Below, in pieces: positions 55,897-64,000 of a DNA stretch of 64,000 nt. Below the pieces are notes generated by a model, which was not told where the DNA came from, did no database searches, and was given only the letters and a program-made list of their open reading frames with translations. The stretch's first letter is position 1. Each line of letters starts with the position of its first letter. The stretch covers positions 62,001 to 126,000 of the forward strand of contig JACONQ010000010.1 in the NCBI GenBank assembly GCA_014281115.1. Direction: 5' to 3'. Source of the stretch: Laburnicola sp. R22_1. Lineage: Eukaryota > Ascomycota > Dothideomycetes > Pleosporales > Didymosphaeriaceae. A program made the translations under genes and the position numbers.

Positions 55897-57783
55897 GTTT
55901 CCGACACCCCCGTGTTTCGGACAGCCCCACAACCGCGCCTCCTTATCATGCACTACAACCGAATATAAGTTCTTAAAAATTCAATTCTTTATTAATTTTA
56001 ATTCATCTTTTTGCATTATTTTTTCTGTCTTCTAATGGCTAGATATACAGAGGGCGACGTCTAAAATGCACTTACAGACCTCGAATCTAGAGTTGCTTTG
56101 GCCACTACTACTGCTCGGCATAGGATACTACGGAACACTCTTCGCGGCCGCTTTAATAGTGCCCAATCTCACTAACACGCTCACAATAGTAAATAGCGGC
56201 TTATAACTATTTAAGAAGAGCATCTAGAGCACTAGATTCTCCAGCAGGAGGCCCTTAGTTACGCGCCAACGTATGCGCAAGTGCAAGCCATCGCAACTAG
56301 CGTGCTTAAGCAAAAGGGTAACCACAGGAACCTAGGGAGGAAGTGGTCTAATCACTTTTTACGGCGCCACCTAGCCATTAAGACAAAGTTAGGCCGCTAG
56401 ACTAACTAGGAACGCATAAATGCAGCTACTCTAGATAATATCAGGCACTTGTTCGACCTGTACGGGACCGTGAGCTAGATTCCCCCCCAACGGAGGTACA
56501 ATGCCGACAAGGGCGGCATTATAGAAGGTCAGGGTATTAATAGGCTTGTTATTAGCTCCTCGCAGGAAAATCCGAACTCTGTACCAGTTAAGACAGTAAA
56601 TGCCTATACTTAGACCTCTATAATAGAGTGTATCTCCGCGCTTAGTGTTGCTCTAGACCTCCTTGTTATCTTTAAGGCCAAAAGCATCTAGGAGCAGTGG
56701 TTTAAGCGAGAGTTTTTGGCTCAACATCTTAGCTAGCATGTTACCTTCTCGCAAAATAGATAGACAAGCAACGAAATTGCTGTTAAGTGGCTAGAGAAGG
56801 TGTTCTTACCCCAGACTAAGCCTAACAATCCATCCAAGGCATAGTTGCTTATTGTCGACAGTTATGGCAGTTATACCTCAGACAAATTTATAACTATATA
56901 TTACCTAAATAATATTTACTTACTCTTTTTGTCTGCCTATACTTTACATATACTCTAGCCTTTAGATTTTAGTTGTTTCTTAAGTCTAAAGGCAGCGTAT
57001 TAGCGGTTCCTTGGCAAGCATACAGCTCTGACAGATACAACAAAGGTTAGGAAGGCCAGATTTCTTAAATTTTATATAGAAGCGCGTAAAATCAGTCTTT
57101 AAGAGCAGTGCGTACGAGCTGGATAGAAGGCGATAGGGCTGTATCCTAAGAGCGTGGATAAGCCCTTGGGTTCTTGGTGGGTCGTAGTGCGCCAACAGCC
57201 GTTAACACCCCCCTCTTCTACTATAGATATTAGGACGCTAAAACGCGGTAGCGATATTGTAAAGCTATTTTCTAGGAAGAACAGCTCTCTAGCTACACAA
57301 TAATATATTTGGCTTGCTGCCACAGCGCTAAACTATATCGCAATAGAGGTCTCTATAAAGAATTGTAAGATTACTTCCTTGCGCGAGCATATTAAGTAAG
57401 TAAATCTACTAAAACGCCGCAAAGTCGCAATTAATCCAAACAATCGCTTCGCGAGTCTTGTAGAGGTTCTCTCTTAGACTAATTAGAAGCCCTCCTAATG
57501 TGTTCGCAAGGCGAGAAGCCCAACGCAGAAGGTAGAGAAGAGTTACTCTAAGAAGGAAGCGGAGCAGGCATTAGTTTGACGTTTAGCACAGAATTAATGA
57601 CTAACACAATAGTATCTTGCCTGTAATTTAAGTGTAGACGAAGAAAGCGATTAAAGCTCTTTAAATGCAGTTTATTTTGTGTTTTTAGAGATTTATTTAA
57701 CAAAGTTGTGAACATATTCGTAACCAGGGTGGTGACGGCGGCGGGGCTTTGCAGGGTGTCGGAAACACGAGGCTATTAGAAAC
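55897..57783 (+). mobile_element. Fot1-like pogo element nested in Copia 2
   Basis: Inverted ends of about 30 bp match: left GTTTCCGACACCCCCGTG against the reverse complement of the right, with C/T and C/G differences. The duplication is TA at 55895-55896 and 57784-57785. The 1,887-bp length is typical. It is clearly more GC-rich than the Copia 2 sequence around it, so it arrived after much of that sequence had decayed. Confidence 0.85.
56034..57580 (+). pseudogene. Fot1-like transposase, RIP stops
   Basis: The frame starts MARYTEGDV near 56,034 and is readable almost throughout with about 25 TAG/TAA codons at Gln/Trp sites. It shows a CENP-B-like DNA-binding region (LKQKGNHRNLGRKW), then YNADKGGIIEGQG near 56,500 (first acidic motif), LLIVDSYGSYTSDKF near 56,850, and LDFSCFLSLKAAY near 56,960. 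The C-terminus is Lys-rich. Members cut and paste at TA. This copy is inactive. Confidence 0.82.
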
Positions 57784-58704
57784 TAGGACCCTTGGCTTAT
57801 TAGTAAACTGCTATTAATGGCATAAGATGCGCCTTAAGAGTAATAAGCTACGCGTGTAACATGTCTTTGTCTTATATTAGATAAATATAACGCTTGTTAA
57901 TTGTCTTACTAATCTCTATATTTAGGTTTTAAAGACCCTACTTCTTTTTATTATAGCTAGTAAGGTGCTTATTATAACAATCGTATACAAAATAATAGCG
58001 TTAAAATTTAACGTCGCTAAGGTTAGTGTTAAGATAGTGCTTGACAGACTCCTTATTAACTTTATAAGGGTGCGCTATAGACTCTATAGGCTCTATTAAC
58101 TCTGGCAAATTAGCTGCAGCGATATCTAGATTGTAGTACTGCCAAAGCTCTTATTATTGTGCTGTATCTTTGCGCAAATAGATTTATATCTACTAGTTCT
58201 TAGGCTTACTAAGGATAACTATAACACGCATTATTATAGACTCTTCTATCGCTATTGTGTCACTTGTCACGAGAGTTGTATATAGGTATCGCGAGATTAT
58301 TTATATAAGATTGCTAGATTAATAGATTGTAGAATTGTTATTAAATCGCTAGATTGTTAGATTGCGAGATTATAAAAGTTATAAAGTTGTTATAAACAAT
58401 TATAGTTAAGTAGGCAGTCTTTAGTAGGTGTAGACTAGGCTTATAACTATTAGAGCGTTAAGATCCTTAGTTAAAAGTTAAGGCAATTGTTAATTGTAAC
58501 TATTAAGCTATAGAAGCCCCATATACTCCTAAGTATAGTATAGGCTAAGGCGCTAACGTAATTACAGCACCGCTAATATAATTACCTAAAATCTATTATA
58601 TAAGCTAAAACTTCTACTAATTTAACCGCCTACGGACAGCGTATTAAGAGAGGAGTAGATATTATGTGGCCGTCTACAGCTAAAGAAATTTAATCTTAGT
58701 ATAA

Positions 58705-58961
58705 TGTAAGGACGGTACACGGCCTTATAGGGCAAACCTCTTAGGGACAGCTAGTATGGTTAAAAGAGATAACTAAATTGAGACTATACTAAGATAGGGG
58801 ATAAGAAAGAGAACTGGGGGGTCCTTACTTATATAGTTGACAGCATAGGGCACAGGTCCACGCGAACCACGCACTAACACTAACTAGAAAAGGCGCTATT
58901 AGGGTGTGAAAGGAAAGGTAATAGTAAATAACTAGCAGGGAGGCAGTCACAAACCGTTACA
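58705..58961 (-). repeat. Gypsy B LTR, high-coordinate copy (257 bp)
   Basis: Starts TGTAAGGACGGTACACGGCC, ends CCGTTACA, then AATAG. It has the same 21-bp deletion as its partner. Confidence 0.9.
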
Positions 58962-59991
58962 AATAGAGTTTTAAAGATAACTATAGCTATTAACTTATAA
59001 ACTTCTAGCTTAGTAGAAGTATAAACTTAGCGCTCTAAGGCTTTAAGAAGCACAGACTAAAAGCTCTAAGGTAGTAGGCTAAGTAACTAGTAAAAGGGCG
59101 CTTAGCCCCTTATATATGCCTCCCTTCTAAAAATTTTCTCTTTACGTGCCTAAAGTCTTAACGACATATCTAATACTATATATACTAGATTTTTCTACCT
59201 CTAGTAGATACTAGTTATTATATTTAGCGTGTCTATATTTATACTTCTTAGTTTCTATAGCGTAGTTGCCTATTTTAGTTAAAGACTTACGCTAGTATTA
59301 TTTATTATATACTTTAGCTAAGGTAAATAAAAAGAAATTTTTACCTTAGTTCTATCTTTCTCTTTTACTCTACTAATATATCTATAATACTTCTTATTAA
59401 TATTATACTATACTTTTATTATTTCCTCTTACTTTAGTACTATTTTTTGTTCCTTTTATTTCAGTACTATTTTTGCTACTACTAATCTTTCTTATAGGCA
59501 GAGCCCCTAAGTAATATATTATACTAGACTTTATAACCCTAAGTAAGCATATAAAGTCTAGCTTAACTATAGCTTAGCATTTCTCTATAAAGATTTTAAC
59601 TTATAGCGCTTCTACTTATAATAGTAAGCCTTTACTCTCTCCTCTAGACGTCTATAGTATAAAGAACCTTAAGAAGTTTATGCGTAATAAGACTATGGAG
59701 AACTATTAGAAGGTTAGTTTTCTAGTTTTTCTATATTATTCCTTACTAATTCTAAGTAGTTTTTTAAGGGCTTAGGCTACAATTAGAAGACTTTTAAAGC
59801 TATCTATATAATATCTAAGAACTTTGTTTTTAAGGCTGCCTATATTTATAAGAGGTTCTACTAGTGCTATCTTAAGTAGTTTACTTTTTATATATATAGG
59901 CTTATAGAAAAAAAGTGTAACTATAAAGCTTATATCCTCTACTTTAGCAAGTATTAAAATAAGGTATAATAATTCTCTAGTTGTTAAATAT
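58962..59991 (+). other. Degraded coding-like repeat DNA flanking Gypsy B
   Basis: From about 59,760 a plus-strand frame reads coherently between stops: TFKAIYIISKNFVFKAAYIY and KCNYKAYILYFSKY. It continues after the solo LTR with SLQKNSTKTKFINLILEYN. It is probably an old transposon gene mutated by RIP. No family was recognised. Confidence 0.45.
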
Positions 59992-60297
59992 AGGAGTATT
60001 CTTAATAAGATAAGATAGGAAGTGGTATAGTTAATTAATTAATGTTTTTTTCCTATTATTGCTAGAGAAGCTCGGCTATCGCGAGAAGTATCTATCTAGT
60101 GCCAAGACACACTAGTACTATTTGGAATAGTATAGGGACAGTGCAAAACAGTGGTGCGCCGGCCTCTTTTAATTTCACAGTAAAAACACTATAATTTATA
60201 CTAATAGCCAGTATGTAAAGGCCATATAATCGGACACACCTACCCACCGTAATTCACAGTGAAATTATAGTGATTTATAGGGACTGTCTATCTGACA
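59992..60297 (-). repeat. Solo Copia LTR (306 bp), reverse, TSD CTAGT
   Basis: The reverse complement starts TGTCAGATAGACAGTCCC and ends TATATTTAACA; it is closest to the solo LTR at 8029. CTAGT at 59987-59991 and 60298-60302 is a perfect 5-bp duplication. The palindrome is at 60115-60133 with one changed base. Confidence 0.9.
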
Positions 60298-60482
60298 CTA
60301 GTAAATCTCTTTCTTACTAATTTATATTCTAGATCTAGAATAGCTTGCAAAAGAACTCTACTAAAACTAAGTTTATTAACCTTATTCTAGAGTATAATCT
60401 CTATAGTAAAGGTTATACTAGTAAGCCTCTTATTAATTTCTAGTAAGCTTATCTTAACTTCTTTATTTATAAGTATAAGCTA

Positions 60483-62222
60483 GCGGACCGAGTTTCGAGT
60501 CACCCGGGGTTTTAACTCACTCATCATAACCCAACACCCTTATTAAAACATGTGTTTTCTCGCCACCCACACTACTACAATTGACACCCATAAAGAATCT
60601 ATCCAAGCAGCTATCCGCGATTTTAATACTAGTGTTTTCCAGAGTTAAAGAGCTGCTGCAAAGGCCTACAATATCCCTCAAGCTACGTTCTCTGCTCGTG
60701 TACGAGGCACACAGAACAGCCAAACCAGCCACGTATACCAGCAAAGATTGACTCCAGAGTAGGAGGACTTTCTCGTACAATGGATACTTGAAGAAGACGC
60801 GCGAGCTTTTCCTCCCTCACACGCACGCGCACGAGAAATGGCGAACCAAATCCTCCGGATGAATGGAGACCACAGACCCGTAGGCAAGCATTGGATGGCT
60901 GCCTTCCTTAAGCGCAACGCACGCGTCGCATCTGTTGTAGGTCGAAAGATTAAAGCTGCTCGAGCTAAGGGAGCAACACCAGCACAGATACGCGCGTTTC
61001 TTGAGCTCTTTAAGAGGACTCGTACGAGGCTGGGTATAAGAGCTGAGGATACATAGAATATGAATAAGACTGGGAAGGCCTTAGGTGTATGTGCCAACAC
61101 CAGAGTACTCACAGACAGTTAGAAAAAGAAGGCTTACTATTAGTCGCCAAAGAACCGCAAGTAGGCATCAATAATTAAGTGCGTGTTAGCTATGGGCAAG
61201 AAACTGCGCTGTTTAGTTATATTTAAAGGGAAGAACCTATAGAGTATCTAGTTTCCTATAATAATTCCTAATTGGCTTTATACAACCTCTAAGAATGGCT
61301 AGATATTAAATGCAATAGGAGCTAAGTGGTTGCAGCGGGTATTTCTGCCTAAGATAGCTTTATTACGCAATTGTTGGAGGATGCTAATTCTAGATGGCCA
61401 CAGCAGCTATATTAGCCTAGAATTCCTATAGGCCTACAAACAGAACAAAGTCTATCTTCTATTTCTGCCTGCTTATTCTTCTTATGTCCTACAGCCTTTG
61501 GATCTCTTAGTATTCTTAGTTATAAAGAGATTCTACTGGCAGTAGATCCAGGCTCTCTTATATCTTAATAACGCAGCGCCTGTTAAAAAAGAGCGCGCAA
61601 TTACTAAGATAGTTATACGAGCAGGATGGGCTACTGCAGGTATCTATTTATTTAATATTGACCGGGTAGTCAACTCATCTTAGGTATCTTAAAGACCTAT
61701 CACGCCACCTTCCCAGAATCAACCTTAACCTACTCAGAACTATCTCTCTACTCCTTACGGACCTCGTGCGGTCTTTGTAGCTCAGAGACAGCTTCACAAG
61801 GTTGAGAGTGTTGGGCGTAAGACTTATTAGTTCTTTGAAAAAGTGGGCAAGGCACTTGCAGTAGTAAATACACGGGCAGCACAGTTTAAAATAGAGAATA
61901 AGAGACTTCATAGTCAACTTGAGGCTCTTAAGCCTTAATAACCACAAAAGAAAGTTCATGTAAATCCAAATGAACGCTTTGCAGAGATGGATACAATTAT
62001 AGTTGCCGTACAGGCCTCACGGCTTCTTGAGGCACAACGAGAGAGCAATGCTAAGGAACGGGCTGTAGAAAGAGTAGCAGCTGAAATAGCAGCTCAACGC
62101 TTTAGTCTATGTGTACAGAGTGGCAATTATAACTCTGTTAAGAGAATAAACCCGATTTTCATGTGGATGGCTAATTTCGAGTCAGTGAGTTGAAACCCCG
62201 GGTGACTCGAAACCCGGTCCGC
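60483..62222 (+). mobile_element. pogo/Fot1-like element (1.74 kb)
   Basis: Inverted ends of about 39 bp (60483-60521 and 62184-62222) share TTTCGAGTCACCCGGGGTTT. TA flanks them at 60481-60482 and 62223-62224, within the palindrome AGCTAGC. It is distinct in TIR from the four other pogo elements. It lies in the degraded repeat that continues on both sides. Confidence 0.9.
60551..62150 (+). pseudogene. Fot1-like transposase, RIP stops
   Basis: Starts MCFLATHTTTIDTHKESIQA, then an HTH region with AAAKAYNIPQATFSARVRGT and a second DNA-binding segment open at 60838-61056 (MANQILRMNGDHRPVGKHWM). The first acidic motif appears as NMNKTGKALG (Asp to Asn and Glu to Lys, both G to A). LILDGHSSYISLEF lies near 61,385 and LQPLDLLVFLVIKRF near 61,490. 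A leucine-rich helical C-terminus follows (RAAQFKIENKRLHSQLEALK). Inactivated by about 15 stops and by loss of catalytic acids. Confidence 0.83.
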
Positions 62223-62224
62223 TA

Positions 62225-64000
62225 GCTTAGCTCTACTATTTAGAGCGCTTAAGTTAAGCCCTAGAAGATAGATAATACTAATACTAAACATTCTAAATAG
62301 GATATAAAGCTTTTATATTAGATTCTCGCAGTTTAGTAAAATACTTACACTATCCTCTAAGCTCTTTCTAATAAACTTACTATAAGTCCTAGGTTTTTAA
62401 AGTTTGTCTTCTTTAGCTAATATTATACTACAGTTAATTACTACTTCTACTCTACCTATTTTAGAGCCTCTCTATTAGAATCTAGTTAAGCTTATCCTAA
62501 ATATTATAAAGACTATCTACGCTAGCAAAATATTAGAAGGATAAAAAATTACTACTCTTTTAGAACATATTAAGCAAGTTTTAGGTTTTATAGCTATTAG
62601 TCCTAATTAAATTACTATCCTTTATAAGAAGGTTAAGGGAATAGATCTTAATTCTAATTTAGGCAAGAGTAAGCGTATAGGAAAGGAGTAGTATTTCTAT
62701 CTATTTTTTTAGAATATTAGAATTTTTCTATCTCTGCATCTAGCCTTATTATAGAGGTTTAGAGGTGTTTTCTTATATAGTCTATAACTTTATACATATA
62801 GCTAAGCTATAAGCTTAGCTCTTTGAATACGTTAATTCTTTTAGTTATACTATATCTATTTCTTCTTTTTTGTAATATTCTCCTCTAAATAGCCTTCCCT
62901 TCTTTTCTTCCTAATTACCCTACTTTCTATTACTTAGAATTTATTTTATTTTATTATAGAAAGGATAATTCTTTCTTTTTCTACTAGTTTATACTAGAGC
63001 TAACGCTTCTAAATAATTTATAGTACTTTCTTACACGTTTCCTACTTTTCTAAGCAAATTATAGTCTTATTCTTTACTAATTCTTAAGTAATTAGTAGGG
63101 AGGGCTAAAGGTCTAGACTTTCTAAGTTCTTTACTAGGGATACAACTTCTATGCTAAGAGCTATAGTGTATTTATTAGTATAGAGAGTTTCTATAAAAGT
63201 CTATAAGTAACTCTGTATTATTATTTTAAAATAGAAAGATATATATTTTCTAATAATCTAATACCTTTATAGTAAAGAGATTTATAGTAGGTTCCTAAGT
63301 TAGATTAGTATTATCTAACTACTTAACTTAGTATAGTAATCTTTATAGCCCTCTCCCCCTTTAAGTAGATTTCTTAGCTAAGATATTTTCTATAACCTAT
63401 TCCTTCTCTTCTTTAATAATAATAGCCTCTAGTTTCCTATTATCTATAGCCTAGCTAGGGAGAGAGTCTTTTTTAGCTAGATATAGATAACTTACTAAGA
63501 ACACTAGATAAACTCTAGGTAAAATATTTAGTTCTATATTATAGAAGTCTACTGCTTATATAACTATAAACTTTGGATTTGTTTAGTTTACCTTTTATTA
63601 GAGTAGAAGTTAGATAGGTAGTCCCTATACTAGAGCTAGACTTTGTTTTCTTCCTTTAATATAGGAGTGTTTCTTTAGTGCTAGTTTGCTTGCCACTTTT
63701 ACTTTTATTAGAACTTAGCTATTTTAGCTTAGATAAATATAAAAACTTCTTAAAACTTTTATAGTAAAGCTTTAGTAGACTTTACTAGCTGTAAATTCTA
63801 CTAGTAATAGTTAATAGCTTTTATCTCTATATCTAGCTTAGATAGGTCTATATTATATTTATATTAGAGAAAGAATAGTATTACTTTAGTAGAGGTGGCT
63901 TCTTGCCTATTAATAGCTATTTACACTATAGGGCAGTATAGGGCCTAATTCTTTTAGTCCTATTATATAAAGACATAGAGGTATACTTTAATTATAGAAT
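62225..64000. other. AT-rich degraded repeat DNA to the window end
   Basis: The sequence continues that before the pogo element. Short coherent stretches occur (near 62,560-62,690, plus strand), but no family, RNA gene or terminal repeat was recognised. CT-rich and TA-rich low complexity is common. Confidence 0.5.

Larger units (their letters stand above)
51426..58447 (-). pseudogene. Copia 2 gag-pol remnant
   Basis: On the minus strand, a zinc-knuckle-like CSLCSLIH near 55,470-55,510 marks the gag end. An integrase C-terminal segment is open at 53642-53908: YLIGYNSTNVFRIWLPIKH. The RT motif YVDDI appears as FVYVNNIIIA near 52,575-52,610. Order and direction fit Ty1/Copia. Stops are frequent and Asp has become Asn at the active site. 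A pogo element splits the gag region at 55897-57783. It is not functional. Confidence 0.8.
51273..58600 (-). mobile_element. Copia 2: RIP-degraded element nested in Gypsy B
   Basis: Two 153-bp LTRs (51273-51425 and 58448-58600) are flanked by TAAGC (51268-51272 and 58601-58605). The rejoined site CCTAGTAAGCTAAAAC matches Gypsy A. The LTRs start TGTTAGAGCG, changed to TATTAG in the right copy. The end could be read as TTATA, or two bases further at CA/TA. It contains an internal 1,887-bp pogo element. Without it, about 5.4 kb remain, a normal Copia size. Confidence 0.87.
33913..58961 (-). mobile_element. Gypsy B: full-length element carrying nested insertions
   Basis: LTRs at 33913-34169 and 58705-58961, each 257 bp, share a 21-bp deletion relative to Gypsy A, so they belong together. 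The duplication AATAG is perfect (33908-33912 and 58962-58966). Subtracting the nested pogo (34582-38592), Copia (45151-50629) and Copia 2 (51273-58600) with their duplications leaves about 8.2 kb. It is less degraded than Gypsy A at many sites. The coding direction is minus. Confidence 0.92.

Noticed and set aside
1..64000. Reassignment of TAG to Gln or Trp, suggested by many frames readable through TAG
   Set aside because: TAA and TGA appear too, the young Copia and the DUF3237 gene use normal stops, and changes follow the CpA/TpG context. RIP explains them.

Overview
The window is a repeat-dense stretch of a filamentous ascomycete genome, most likely from a dothideomycete (Pleosporales-like). 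This rests on short fungal introns (45-143 bp), Fot1/pogo, hAT, Copia and Gypsy elements of fungal type, and damage typical of repeat-induced point mutation (RIP). CpA has become TpA on both strands, Trp and Gln codons have become TAG/TAA/TGA, and the DNA is very AT-rich and full of TA, TAG and CTA. The organism is inferred; no marker gene is present.

Layout. 1-568: LTR and retroposon fragments, then unique DNA split by a hAT element (569-3557, 8-bp target duplication). 3845-5449: a secreted FAD-linked (berberine-bridge type) oxidoreductase gene with three in-frame stops. 6611-7236: the only gene that looks intact, a two-exon secreted DUF3237 protein on the minus strand. 7672-9857: a RIP-damaged pogo element carrying a solo Copia LTR. 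9858-15652: AT-rich repeat debris (families called S, R1 and T here) with a solo Gypsy LTR. 15653-24107: full-length RIP-degraded Gypsy A. 24499-27462: a non-autonomous Gypsy C containing an undamaged GC-rich solo LTR. 27463-33912: R1, S, T and U repeats, microsatellites and a tiny mobile sequence. 33913-58961: Gypsy B, a nest of insertions. 58962-64000: degraded repeat DNA with another solo LTR and another pogo element.

The nest inside Gypsy B is resolved by target duplications. A pogo element (34582-38592) holds a second pogo element (36026-38161). A young Copia element (45151-50629) has LTRs that look identical and nearly open reading frames. A RIP-degraded minus-strand Copia (51273-58600) holds a Fot1-like element (55897-57783). 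Removing the insertions leaves about 8.2 kb, close to Gypsy A at 8.46 kb.

Most interesting observations: (1) the young Copia gag and pol share one frame and are separated by a single stop in the context UGA CUA G, a known readthrough context; (2) a 44-69 bp sequence is inserted in two unrelated repeats with 9-12 bp duplications and confirmed empty sites in paralogues; (3) a 19-bp palindrome, GTACTAT-N5-ATAGTAC, recurs in Copia LTRs, in Copia pol and in a pogo element. Ordinary genes are almost absent. The content reflects repeated insertion, RIP and LTR recombination in a heterochromatic island, not a pathway.
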